NCBI GenBank assembly: GCA_020161355.1
Contig: JAIUOF010000002.1
Span: forward strand, 186,001-250,000
Source: Bacteroidota bacterium
GTDB taxonomy: Bacteria; Bacteroidota; Bacteroidia; Cytophagales; Spirosomataceae
Length of the DNA stretch: 64,000 nt
Reading direction: 5' to 3'
This document shows, piece after piece, positions 17,701-24,883 of this stretch. Position 1 is the stretch's first letter, and each line of letters starts with the position of its first letter. The notes beneath the pieces are model-generated. The model was not told where the DNA came from. It made no database searches and was given only the letters and a program-made list of their open reading frames with translations. The translations under genes were made by a program, and so were the position numbers.

Positions 17701-18649
17701 TTGCTGTGGCTAATGCTGCCTGTACTGCATACGCTTCGTGTAAAGTGGTAATCAATATTAAAGCTGCTTTATAAGTGCCATAAATTGCAATCAGTTCTAT
17801 TACTGCCTCTGTGATTTCTTTGTAGTTTTTCACTGCATCAATAGATCCGGTCAATACCCCTTTAATAATGTCCTCATTAGCTTTTCCGAACTCATTTAAT
17901 TGATTATTAATAATATCTGTCAGGTTCGATTTTAGGCCGTTTATCGTTTCCGATTGTTTAAGTAACATTCCATTGAATTTTCCTCCTTCCCCGGTTGCAT
18001 ATTCAAATGCTTTGGTAATTTCTGACATTGGAATTCTTCCCTGTTCCATTTCTTTATTCAGGAACTCAATCGTTTTTCCTGTTTTTTCCGCAATGTATTG
18101 GAGTGGGTTAAAGCCTGCGTCTATAAGCTGTAATATGTCTCTGCCATTAGCACGTCCTAATGCTGACATTTGGCCGTATGCAAGTGATAATCTTTGCAGC
18201 TTGTCAGCATTACCCAGTGACACGTCACCAAGCATTTTAATAATATGCATGACTTTTTCAGAATCAATACCGAACTGCATTAAGGTTTGCCCGGATTTCG
18301 TTAAATCCATTAATGTTAATGGTGTCTTAATGCTGTAATCTCGCATTTGTCCAAATAACTTGTCTGCCTTAACTTGGTCACCAATTAAGACCCGATAAGC
18401 TACTTGCAAGCTCTCTACCTCCGCCCGGACGTTAACTAATTGATTTAGAAAATCTTTGGCCGTGGAGGCTGAAAGATAGGCTATTGAAGCATTTCTAATT
18501 TTGTTGAATATAGAATCAATCTTTGAGCCTTCCTCTTGAATGCTTTTTGTTAAGTTCTTGTAAATGTTTTTTACTGAAACTTCATCTTTTTTTAGTTGGG
18601 ATAAATCCAACGCTATACCGTGGTATATTCTACCATCTTCTTGTGCCAT
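14771..18649 (-). CDS. Phage tail tape-measure protein
   Basis: Tape-measure proteins set tail length in siphophages and myophages and help DNA entry. This 1292-residue protein has the conserved tape-measure N-terminal domain (about residues 75-260, including MRDYSIKTPLTLMDLTKSGQ, LGNADKLQRLSLAYGQMSAL and GFNPLQYIAEKTGKT), a hydrophobic stretch at about 275-370 with several possible membrane helices (NPYAIVAGGIAMVAYATYSL), then long Lys/Glu-rich coiled coil (about 610-860) and a second hydrophobic part with KGVMGAGLVGGIATLIGGKK. The C-terminus is helical. The reading frame is intact over 3.9 kb, which argues for selection. No other major tail gene is present in the element, which is unusual. 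Confidence 0.88.
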   Translation of the reverse strand: MAQEDGRIYHGIALDLSQLKKDEVSVKNIYKNLTKSIQEEGSKIDSIFNKIRNASIAYLSASTAKDFLNQLVNVRAEVESLQVAYRVLIGDQVKADKLFGQMRDYSIKTPLTLMDLTKSGQTLMQFGIDSEKVMHIIKMLGDVSLGNADKLQRLSLAYGQMSALGRANGRDILQLIDAGFNPLQYIAEKTGKTIEFLNKEMEQGRIPMSEITKAFEYATGEGGKFNGMLLKQSETINGLKSNLTDIINNQLNEFGKANEDIIKGVLTGSIDAVKNYKEITEAVIELIAIYGTYKAALILITTLHEAYAVQAALATATTGTYTTAQIAAATATTTLQRAVMSLNNTLIVNPYAIVAGGIAMVAYATYSLVTHVSEAEKTYNRLNEAKADSIAETIKEQAQIDILFIKLKQAKKGTDEYNSAKNQIINQYGQYLKGLGDEKTALNDVALAYKIISENAIEAAKSRSLAKAIDAESDLMFEKLKSNTKRFQDELINTFGKDRGNVAFEILRPVIEGKQAPNATQQKILKAFNYTDKSSLSLGPGMGSSVTSINESYNKMTSIIADNIQAKKDFDEAVKTLNTFFGGIKPYAETPGNTGGGNGGGGKPGKDNSKELAKLEQQKNERERSIKELTESLKQMEFEANQDLVKARIDNMADGFNKEMAQIDLNFKTKLSDNEEKMKQWLEVLRDQKELEWQATHPEEMKAGKIFDRSTIQFKDLSKSLQTQYKETQKEILNWKYLEERKFEEKLQNESIEKEKEKIDKLLEYQRDKNKIESDKNQSENDKKNTFWDTSKKIKSTRLELEYYQRELDLLNQKFKNDNLPETANEIDHVKNKIKELNNEIQKLDSQLLAEKFEGLEKIAGQLGNLDGEIGKLFSGLSGQFGTLKGLLDGTATEMDAISSAVGIVVDIVNSITEATKNRKESEKQFYTDALDYAHQYALALNEQLRLQAEISGNGFVKNYAGEISGAFNALTDATNKYNEAIALLSTGKAVSGQKNAIDWNVVTKGVMGAGLVGGIATLIGGKKKENVFEDLLKLHPDIIDQYGNINRSIAQALLNANQVNEETKQLIQNTLDWEDAINTAKDSISGIVHDLAGDLGNSLENNLIDAFKSGEDASKSMFEAAGQSLEQFLQKVIFSAVFGDIFKKLEEEIKTSLTTGDQNVIDDYQRFADEYNQRISRAEKALTDAQNAAKNSGFNLWQPDTTAGNTSTAKKGIAQASQDSVDELNGRFTAVQGHTFSIAESMKTANEISRSQLTALNRIDVNTARLEAVERSLGSIKAGIDDITTKGIKLK

Positions 18650-18691
18650 TGCTGTGTGTTTTTAAAAGTTGTTGTGTGTATTCTAAAAATC

Positions 18692-18937
18692 CTATTCAAA
18701 CATATCGAATAAATCGACTAATCCGGTTCCGGCTTGTGCAACCAATAACTGTTTTTGTTTTATTTCCTCTCTGTGTGGATACCGTTTTGAAAGATAATCC
18801 AAAAACTCTACTACTGGCTTTAGCATCAATGAGCAATTACCTAATAAAGCCAATTCCATTTCTTCCAAACTCAATCCCTGGGCTTTAATCAGTTCCGAAT
18901 AAGTGTTTGTTTCTTGTTTTATTTTTTGCTTTCCCAT
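18692..18937 (-). CDS. Small protein directly upstream of the tape measure (81 aa)
   Basis: This is an 81-residue helical protein with no known domain. Its position 42 bp before the tape-measure gene is where tail-assembly chaperones are encoded in tailed phages. I saw no slippery heptamer with an overlapping downstream frame here, so a gpG/gpGT-like frameshift is not supported. Function unknown. Confidence 0.6.
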   Translation of the reverse strand: MGKQKIKQETNTYSELIKAQGLSLEEMELALLGNCSLMLKPVVEFLDYLSKRYPHREEIKQKQLLVAQAGTGLVDLFDMFE

Positions 18938-18958
18938 AACTATTTGATATTTAATTAT

Positions 18959-19123
18959 TTACAATTTTTCAAGCTCTTCAAAAAGCTCTTTGATTTCTTT
19001 TTTAGTTAAAATCCGGGCGGGTTCTATGCCCCTGAATTCTTCAATTAATTCGGTGTCCAATTCACCTTGTTGAATGGCTTTTAATAGTATTGCAGCCATT
19101 TTTTTGTCAATTTTAATTTTCAT
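18959..19123 (-). CDS. 54-residue protein, paralogue of its upstream neighbour
   Basis: It begins MKIKIDKKMAAILLKAIQQG and ends in an acidic helix (KKEIKELFEELEKL). It overlaps the end of the preceding 54-residue gene by 11 bp. The N-termini of the two match in pattern (MKIK..., LLK, a Gly then LD), which suggests tandem duplication. Function unknown. Confidence 0.55.
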   Translation of the reverse strand: MKIKIDKKMAAILLKAIQQGELDTELIEEFRGIEPARILTKKEIKELFEELEKL

Positions 19124-19277
19124 ATTCGATTTGTTCTCTTTTGTCTATTACCTCAATAGTTATCAATTGCATTCTAAGCTCTGATTGAAGATATTTAAAA
19201 TCCTCATTATCCAGATACCCCTTATTTATCATTTTAAGGAGGTGTATTTTTTGTTCTTTGCTTAATTTAATTTTCAT
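19113..19277 (-). CDS. 54-residue protein, first of a paralogous pair
   Basis: It begins MKIKLSKEQKIHLLKMINKG. Its ATG overlaps the stop codon of the 98-residue gene (ATGA), indicating translational coupling. It is charged and helical, with no known domain. Confidence 0.55.
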   Translation of the reverse strand: MKIKLSKEQKIHLLKMINKGYLDNEDFKYLQSELRMQLITIEVIDKREQIEYEN

Positions 19278-19570
19278 TCTTCAAGATTGTTTAAAATTTG
19301 CCCAACCACTGAATTTATTTGCTCTTCATCCAAATTATTAAAATCAATTTGTGCTTGCACCTGACCCATTTTTGGGGTGGTGTACTGCAAAAGTCTTTCG
19401 ATCACATTCCAACGCTCTGCCGGTTTTAATTTTTTCAAATCCTCTTCCAATGTTTCCCGGTGGTTATCAATAAGATTTTGAATCCAAATTTTTGTGGATG
19501 TTGTGATCTTATTTGGAATTCCCGGCCTCCTCCCTGCCGGATTATTAGTTTGTCCTTTTTTTAATCCCAT
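19274..19570 (-). CDS. DUF5681-like / small-terminase-like phage protein (98 aa)
   Basis: The N-terminus (KKGQTNNPAGRRPGIPNK) has the Gly/Asn/Pro/Arg-rich pattern of DUF5681-type proteins, which in prophages are often encoded next to terminase genes. The rest is helical (LKKLKPAERWNVIERLLQYT) and the C-terminus acidic. It is the first gene of the tape-measure transcript. In satellites a small-terminase-like protein redirects packaging; whether this protein does so cannot be told from sequence. The assignment as DNA-packaging related is tentative. Confidence 0.5.
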   Translation of the reverse strand: MGLKKGQTNNPAGRRPGIPNKITTSTKIWIQNLIDNHRETLEEDLKKLKPAERWNVIERLLQYTTPKMGQVQAQIDFNNLDEEQINSVVGQILNNLEE

Positions 19571-19825
19571 CGTTTTTGTAAAATTTTGTTTTTTTCAAAA
19601 AATTTAATGAGGTATAACAAAATTTTAATTTTGTCTTGCCCATAAAAAATATAATATTCTACCATTCTAATATTCTAATACTATTAGTAATGCTGTACGT
19701 TGTTTGTACACTTTTTGCACAATAGTTTACCACTACTTTAACCCCTATTTGTACATTTGAACAAGTGTTCAACATTTGTTTAAGAAAAATAAAAAAATGC
19801 TTTATAATGCTGTACATTGTTTTGC
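19571..19825 (-). promoter_or_regulatory. Operator-like region before the tape-measure transcript
   Basis: This gap holds a palindrome TTGAACA-AG-TGTTCAA at 19757-19772 and two near-identical 17-mers AATGCTGTAC(G/A)TTGTTT at 19689-19705 and 19806-19822. Further TGTAC motifs occur in the repeated TTTGTACA context. It is the only sizeable gap between the integration/early block and the late block, so it probably contains the late promoter and its operator. Iterons are an alternative. Confidence 0.45.
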
Positions 19826-20545
19826 TTAATAATGGTGTACTTTTTCTAGTGCCATTCTTCTTGCTTCGTTTTGCATTTTGGAGTTTTTTCGTTCCAAATT
19901 CCCCAACTTCCTTTCTTCGGCATAAAGTGCAAGGTCATACAAAGTCACTTTGTCACTGAAACTAAAATAAAACCCCTTCATATAACGGCTATAATACTTC
20001 ATATTCCAGTCTTTCTGGAGGTCGTTAATTATTCTGTCTCTTTTCCGGCGTGTCCAGTAAGATGCTATTATTTCGCTTTCCAACTCTTCAGGAAATTCAA
20101 TACTTTTACTGTTTCCATCCATACGGCCAAACATAAATCTGTCACTACAAAGAACTTTGCTTTTATTTCCTTGAATGCTTTTTAGTGCCAAAAATGCTAA
20201 AAGCTCTATTTTTTGTAATTCAGTTTTGGGGTTGAAAAAAAATTCTTGAAAAGTTTTATATGAAATTCCTGTATATGGTAAACTTTCATTTTCATATTTT
20301 TTGAAAAGCTTTTCGCCATTGAAATATGCATCTTCAAAATGTATAAACTTTAATCCAAAATGACTTGCTCCTAATTTAAATCCGCCAAATTCATCTATTT
20401 TTCCGCTCGCTGAAATGTGGGTTCCTTTAGAGTATGCCGCAAAGCACCCTACATTATACATCACTTTTTGAAAGTCTTCCATGAATCCCTTATACAGTAC
20501 CATTGGAGTATTTAGATATTTGAATTTATCGTTTTCATCACTCAT
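19826..20545 (-). CDS. Element protein of unknown function (239 aa)
   Basis: The ATG at 20545 overlaps the stop codon of the nuclease gene (ATGA), so translation is coupled and I prefer this start to a longer one. The 239-residue protein has no signal peptide. It contains a basic segment (SYWTRRKRDRIINDLQKDW) and a Lys/Arg-rich C-terminus (RKLGNLERKNSKMQNEARRM), suggesting nucleic-acid binding. Its place after regulators and nuclease is where replication or packaging-control genes sit in satellites, but no Rep or primase motif is visible. Confidence 0.65.
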   Translation of the reverse strand: MSDENDKFKYLNTPMVLYKGFMEDFQKVMYNVGCFAAYSKGTHISASGKIDEFGGFKLGASHFGLKFIHFEDAYFNGEKLFKKYENESLPYTGISYKTFQEFFFNPKTELQKIELLAFLALKSIQGNKSKVLCSDRFMFGRMDGNSKSIEFPEELESEIIASYWTRRKRDRIINDLQKDWNMKYYSRYMKGFYFSFSDKVTLYDLALYAEERKLGNLERKNSKMQNEARRMALEKVHHY

Positions 20546-21036
20546 AATTCCACCTCCTCCCATGATTTTTCGAACTCCATAAACCAATCATAGAACGATT
20601 GAAAATCTTTAGCAATGAGATAGATACCCCCGGCACTTTCTATGGCTTTCTGATAGGCTTTTTGGGCTTCAGATAATACGTCTTTTTGTATTTTGACCTC
20701 TATCTTTACACTTCTACCGTTAATTGTTGCTGAAATGTCTGCCGTTCCTTTAGTCGTGGAGGAATAAACCCTTTTCATCGTGCCTATTGTCATAATTCTG
20801 CCTATGGAATCGGTCACAGTCTGCCGGTTATCAATTACCCTACCCTCGGAGCTCACCCTTTCGGCCTGTTGTGATTTCAACTGTAAAAAAGTGATTATTG
20901 CCCTTGTCAGGTCATTAGCTTTTTTGTCACTGAATTTGGTTACCGACAAATATGGAACTGTGGGGTATTTGGCTTGCTTGCTTGCGTGGTATAGCTCCTG
21001 GAGTATTTCCAACGCTGATTTTGTCCGGCTGTTCAT
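20542..21036 (-). CDS. Nuclease-like protein (VRR-NUC / PD-(D/E)XK type)
   Basis: The central part has GTADISATINGRSVKIEVKI, which matches the D...ExK core of VRR-NUC-type nucleases (Asp in TADI, Glu-Val-Lys in IEVKI). The downstream QKAYQKAIESAGGIYLIA resembles the conserved Q and hydrophobic strand of the same fold. Length is 164 residues. Such small nucleases act as junction resolvases or in phage packaging. Its start ATG overlaps the upstream stop (ATGA) and its stop overlaps the next start, so three genes are translationally coupled. Confidence 0.65.
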   Translation of the reverse strand: MNSRTKSALEILQELYHASKQAKYPTVPYLSVTKFSDKKANDLTRAIITFLQLKSQQAERVSSEGRVIDNRQTVTDSIGRIMTIGTMKRVYSSTTKGTADISATINGRSVKIEVKIQKDVLSEAQKAYQKAIESAGGIYLIAKDFQSFYDWFMEFEKSWEEVEL

Positions 21037-21299
21037 TGCTTCAGGAAATAAAGTTTAAACCTTGAATTCGGAGTTTTCACCCACTTATCCGCAATTGCAA
21101 CTCCTTTATTCCGCAAATATCTGATAGTTGATCTTGGGTCCCGGTCTGGTGTTTGTGCCATTATTTGGCGGTTCGACCACTGTCCACCTTTGCAAAAAAA
21201 GTCAAATAAACGCTTTTCGTGTGCTGTTAATTTTGTAATTTCGCCCTGTTCTTCTTCCCAAAAGGACATTTGGCCGTTTAATACTGCTGTGTGGTTCAT
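21033..21299 (-). CDS. Winged-helix-like small protein (88 aa)
   Basis: Residues 25-80 read as a winged helix: helix with LTAHEKRLFDFFCKGG, recognition region WSNRQIMAQTPDRDPRSTIR, then NKGVAIADKWV and a basic beta hairpin (NSRFKLYFLK). This pattern is common in small phage proteins that control gene expression or replication. It sits 3 bp after the HTH gene and is coupled to the nuclease gene by an ATGA overlap. Confidence 0.6.
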   Translation of the reverse strand: MNHTAVLNGQMSFWEEEQGEITKLTAHEKRLFDFFCKGGQWSNRQIMAQTPDRDPRSTIRYLRNKGVAIADKWVKTPNSRFKLYFLKQ

Positions 21300-21302
21300 G
21301 TA

Positions 21303-21575
21303 TTAAATGGCTTTTTTTGTGAGTTGTAATTCAGAACGTTTGAAATACCTCTTTCCACCGATTCCATAGAGGTTAATTAATCCTTGCTTTTGCCATCTCC
21401 AAAGTGTGGTGTGTGTTACGCCAAGAATCTTTTGAGCTTCTTTAGGTGAAACGTTTTCATTTTCTTCATTATCATTGTGTGTATTCAATGAATTAAGAAT
21501 ATTAGAAGTTGTTTTTTGTGCAATCCTATCAATTAGATCATCTAATCCAATAGGGCTTAATACTAAGTTTTGCAT
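21303..21575 (-). CDS. MerR-type helix-turn-helix protein, probable excisionase
   Basis: The C-terminal half (SPKEAQKILGVTHTTLWRWQ, then GGKRYFKRSEL) is the classical HTH_17 excisionase fold of Bacteroidota mobile elements. The N-terminal 40 residues are helical. It is 90 residues long, as in the family. Next to a tyrosine integrase gene it most likely acts as a recombination directionality factor and/or as a repressor of the early genes. Confidence 0.8.
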   Translation of the reverse strand: MQNLVLSPIGLDDLIDRIAQKTTSNILNSLNTHNDNEENENVSPKEAQKILGVTHTTLWRWQKQGLINLYGIGGKRYFKRSELQLTKKAI

Positions 21576-21664
21576 CCTTAAATTATTTTAAAAGTTATTA
21601 ATTTAAATACAATGCAAACTTACTTAGGGAAAATGTAGGGGAAATTTCCCAGGTTTTCCCCTAC

Positions 21665-22594
21665 CTATAAACCCTTACTATTCAAATACTTAATTAACAA
21701 ATCTTTATTTTCTGTAAGCTCTAAAATTATATTTTTCCAATTAAGTGATATCTGATTCAAATCTTGTAATTCATTTAAGTCATAATCTTTATTAATACTT
21801 CTCACTGCCCTATAAAACCCATCACCCTTATTTTTACCCATTTTTCTTTCTCCAATACTCTCTAATATTGATTTGGCATATCCTCCGTCATTAGTTGGGA
21901 TTCTTTCACCTTTAGAATGTAAATCTAAAATATAAGTTAAGGCATAATGTTTTGCCGTATAATTACGATTTAGCAAATCATTGTTTTGTTTATTGATTAC
22001 TTCACCACCGGGATAAACTAAATAATGTTTTAATTGTGTAGTTGTTTTATCCCAGTCACTTTCATTTTTAGGAAAATCTGAAATATGAAAATCTGATACT
22101 TTAAAGTTTTCGTGTATGGAATCTAAAATTAGGTTTCCGAAATTATCAAGTTTTTTAATTTGCATCAAAATACTTGTTGATGTTTCTTTTGCTCCTGAAT
22201 TTTCAACATTAAACAAAAGTCTTTCAATTTCTGTCAAAGATTTGTAAATTATTGTATCTTCAATATCATTTACATAATATTGTTTTTCAAGTTTACCGGC
22301 TATTGCCAAGTCAAACATTTCTTTTGAAATATCTGAAAGACTTTTAGCAAAATCAGTTTGTTTGATATACCCAATTTTACCTTCAGGAATTAATTTATAC
22401 ATTTCAGAATATCCTGTTTTTATTTCTTCTTCAGAAAAAAATTTCAAAAGGTATTTTTGACTGTCTGGAATAAATTTTGAATTTTTATATTGATTATATA
22501 GTTCTTTCAAAAATTCATGGTTTTCCTTTAATACAACCTTGAAAGGGTGCCAAAAATGTGTTTTCTCGAATATTCCTAAAAATTGTTTTTCCAT
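21665..22594 (-). CDS. Unknown protein encoded next to the integrase (309 aa)
   Basis: This soluble, acidic protein has no signal peptide. The C-terminal 100 residues (NYTAKHYALTYILDLHSKGE through GDGFYRAVRSINKDYDLN) look like a module often encoded beside integrases in Bacteroidota elements, though I cannot give its name with certainty. It lies 5 bp after the integrase stop, clearly co-transcribed. A role in integration control or element maintenance is possible. Confidence 0.65.
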   Translation of the reverse strand: MEKQFLGIFEKTHFWHPFKVVLKENHEFLKELYNQYKNSKFIPDSQKYLLKFFSEEEIKTGYSEMYKLIPEGKIGYIKQTDFAKSLSDISKEMFDLAIAGKLEKQYYVNDIEDTIIYKSLTEIERLLFNVENSGAKETSTSILMQIKKLDNFGNLILDSIHENFKVSDFHISDFPKNESDWDKTTTQLKHYLVYPGGEVINKQNNDLLNRNYTAKHYALTYILDLHSKGERIPTNDGGYAKSILESIGERKMGKNKGDGFYRAVRSINKDYDLNELQDLNQISLNWKNIILELTENKDLLIKYLNSKGL

Positions 22595-22599
22595 TGATT

Positions 22600-23898
22600 T
22601 TAACTTAAAATTGAATCCTCGTACTCTTCGGCATAATCACTGTGTTTTTTTCCAATGTATGCCTTTAGACTTTGCTCTGTGGTGTGTCCTGTTTGGCTCA
22701 TAAGCCATCTTAAATCCATCTTTCCGTACTTATGTGATGCAAACGTTCTTCTACCTATATGAGTACTCACAAGCATCCATTTGGGAAAATCGCCAAATTC
22801 TTTTCTATTGGTTTTTGGGTTTTTAATACCTCCTTTTGTAATAGTATCTATTCCGGCTCTTTTTGCTACTTCTTTTATGAAGTCATTATATTTTTGATCT
22901 GACAAGCTCCGGGGAAAATTGCCGTTCCTTTTTTTTAAAATATGAATGCAATCATTTAGTATTATTTTCACATCTGCCCCGGTTTTCTTTTGCGTAATAA
23001 TTATGCTCCATACCTCCACGCCATTTTTATTCACTCTTTTAATTATAGAATCAGAATCAAATCTCAAAAGGTCGCTTACCCTTTGGCCTGTATAGATTGA
23101 TATTAATAACCAATCTTTAGCATTTTCAAGATATTCGGGTAATTCGTGGAGGTTTTCAATACTTTCAATTTCGGAGGAGGTAAAATAAATAATGTTGCTT
23201 TCTATTTGCTTGTTAAGGCTGTATCTATTAATACTTTTGTCTATTTCAATACCTTGTGATTCTGCAGAAAAACAAAGTGTTTTAATCATTTTTATATCTT
23301 TTGCAGTGGTGGAATCATTGTATTTTTCAATCCTTGCATATCGGATGAATTCATTTAATAATTCCGTATCAATATTATTGAAGTACATTTTTTTCCCAAT
23401 GTAATTTTCAAACCTGCATAGCTTATTTTTTAAAACTTTGTACTTTTTAGCTGCTGCAGCTCCAAGACTTTTTTTCAAGCCTTCTTTGCTATCTTTCTCT
23501 TTGAGTTTGATATAATAATCAACGTATTTTATTAATGATTCCGGTGTTTTCAATTCCTCTTTCACTTCATTACCTTCAGAAAGATTAATTTTTGATTTTA
23601 ACCAAATAGTATTAACAGAATCAATTATTTCAGATTCCGGGATAATTGAAAACTCTGATAAAATGAAATTATTTAGGGCTACTGTTTTTGAAATAATGTC
23701 TTTATGGTAGTTGTATCTTTTAATGTCAACATTGCCCCAATTTTTACGGTTGTAGTCTTTTTTCCAATATTCTTTAGTTACCTCTATTTTTGTTTTTGCC
23801 CAAATTTGAAAGCTTTTTCCATCAATTTTAAAGCTCAATCGAGCTGTTAATGGTGCTTTTTCTTTATTTGACCTGAAAACATAATTAATAGTAGCCAT
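22600..23898 (-). CDS. Tyrosine recombinase / integrase
   Basis: This enzyme integrates the element at tRNA-Glu. From the ATG at 23898 it has 432 residues: an N-terminal arm-DNA-binding domain (starting ATINYVFRSNKEKAPLTARL), a SAM-like core-binding domain (about 120-230) and a catalytic domain with Arg in YTGQRVSDLL, His-x-x-Arg in THIGRRTF, His in QTGHTTEQS and the nucleophile Tyr in LKAYIGK. A start 24 bp upstream at a TTG is possible. It is at the far end from the tRNA and points into the element. A TGTAGCA, the reverse complement of the arm motif, lies just before its start (23902-23908), so the enzyme may repress itself. Confidence 0.95.
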   Translation of the reverse strand: MATINYVFRSNKEKAPLTARLSFKIDGKSFQIWAKTKIEVTKEYWKKDYNRKNWGNVDIKRYNYHKDIISKTVALNNFILSEFSIIPESEIIDSVNTIWLKSKINLSEGNEVKEELKTPESLIKYVDYYIKLKEKDSKEGLKKSLGAAAAKKYKVLKNKLCRFENYIGKKMYFNNIDTELLNEFIRYARIEKYNDSTTAKDIKMIKTLCFSAESQGIEIDKSINRYSLNKQIESNIIYFTSSEIESIENLHELPEYLENAKDWLLISIYTGQRVSDLLRFDSDSIIKRVNKNGVEVWSIIITQKKTGADVKIILNDCIHILKKRNGNFPRSLSDQKYNDFIKEVAKRAGIDTITKGGIKNPKTNRKEFGDFPKWMLVSTHIGRRTFASHKYGKMDLRWLMSQTGHTTEQSLKAYIGKKHSDYAEEYEDSILS

Positions 23899-23933
23899 TT
23901 TTGTAGCAATTTTATAGTTCAAAAATACAAAAA

Positions 23934-23952
23934 CGCTACAAAATTTGCTACA
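23934..23952 (+). repeat. Right pair of putative integrase arm-type sites
   Basis: CGCTACA (23934-23940) and TGCTACA (23946-23952) have the same orientation and 12-bp spacing as the left pair at 12081-12099. Confidence 0.55.
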
Positions 23953-24069
23953 AAAGAATGGAATTAATTTAAACTTTAATATATTATTTGTTATAATTGC
24001 AAGTCTATTTTATTGATTATTAGCACATTTAACATATACAAATTATATAGTATTATCCCATAGTTGTAG

Positions 24070-24084
24070 TCCCCGTAGGGTCAC
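24070..24084 (+). repeat. Right attachment core (attR)
   Basis: Exact second copy of TCCCCGTAGGGTCAC. It is followed directly by what must have been the native DNA downstream of tRNA-Glu, starting with its terminator. Confidence 0.9.
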
Positions 24085-24089
24085 AAGAT

Positions 24090-24410
24090 TGTGAAGTGAA
24101 AAAGCAGAGGCCTCGGATGAAAATCTGAGGCTTTTTCTTTTGGTATTTTGTGTAAATAATCTAAATTTTTGAAACCGGAAATCGATTCTCCGTAGGCAGA
24201 GGCGTTCAAGCCTCCAAAGATGTGAAGTGAAAAAGCAAAGGCCTCGGATGAAAGTCTGAGGCTTTTTCTTTTGGTATTTTGTGTAAATAATCTAATTTTT
24301 TTGAAACTGTAAATCGATTCTCCGTAGGCAGAGGCGTTCAAGCCTCCAAAGATGTGAAGTGAAAAAGCAAAGGCCTAAGATGAAAATCCGGGGCTTTCTC
24401 TTTTGGATTT
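24090..24410 (+). repeat. Tandem 131-132-bp repeats with decayed tRNA-Glu 3' ends and terminators
   Basis: Copies start at 24090, 24221 and 24353 (the last is partial). Each begins TGTGAAGTGAAAAAGC and contains a terminator hairpin (GCCTCGGAT-GAAA-ATCTGAGGC and T run at 24110-24136 and again at about 24241-24267; decayed in the third). After the terminator, 24171-24196 and 24303-24328 match the T arm and acceptor strand of tRNA-Glu at 22 and 20 of 26 positions. The region from 24411 to 24859 is AT-rich and I see nothing in it. Confidence 0.75.
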
Positions 24411-24883
24411 TTTTTAATTAAAACAAAAAAAGGTTCTGACCAATTCGCATCAATTTTTAAAAAAAACTAAAATTTTAACCAAATAATATTTTAAATATTA
24501 ACGCCAGATTTTCAAAGAAAAACAAACCAGATAATCCTATCTCAAACTACCTACCGACCGATTCAGCCTCAAATAGCCAAAAACAGCTAAAAACCCATAT
24601 ATATTAGACTTCAGTTAAAAAAATGTTAAAACGAAATTAATTATCACAAAAACCTAAAAAACTTTTTTCTTAAAATTTTATTTGGTTTTGAATTCCCTTT
24701 TTTAAAAAAATCAGTTTTATCAAATTATCCCTCCAATTTCAAACTTAAATATTAAAAAAAACACATTTTTTATTCGTTTTTGCACAAATTCTCCACTTAT
24801 TACCCCATTTTTCGAAATTTGGATGCTTCAAAAAGATACTTAATATTTGCCTTACAGTATTGGAACAACAAACAAAACAAACG

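Larger units (their letters stand above)
12009..24084 (-). mobile_element. Integrated 12.1-kb phage-satellite-like or prophage-remnant element in tRNA-Glu
   Basis: The element lies between two copies of TCCCCGTAGGGTCAC, the left one forming the tRNA-Glu 3' end. All genes run on the minus strand in this order: tyrosine integrase, 309-residue unknown, excisionase-like HTH, winged-helix-like protein, nuclease, 239-residue unknown, an operator-like gap, 98-residue packaging-like protein, two 54-residue paralogues, 81-residue protein, tape measure, two coiled-coil proteins, a 146-residue protein, an ADP-ribosyltransferase-like protein and a secreted protein. No capsid, portal, large terminase, tail-tip, holin or lysin gene is recognisable. 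Length and gene content fit a satellite that borrows particles from a helper, or a prophage that has lost most of its structural genes. Confidence 0.8.

Noticed and set aside
18959..19123. Possible programmed -1 frameshift in a small gene before the tape measure (gpG/gpGT-like)
   Set aside because: Careful rereading of the T run near 19078-19084 gives four T, not six. The 54-residue frame is then continuous, with no slippery heptamer and no overlapping second frame.
24081..24341. 86-residue minus-strand frame across the 131-bp repeats
   Set aside because: It is a repeat artefact: the frame repeats itself and crosses terminators and the attachment site.
24090..24410. Short direct repeats as a CRISPR array
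   Set aside because: The repeat period is 131-132 bp, the copies have near-identical content throughout, and there are no unique spacers or cas genes.
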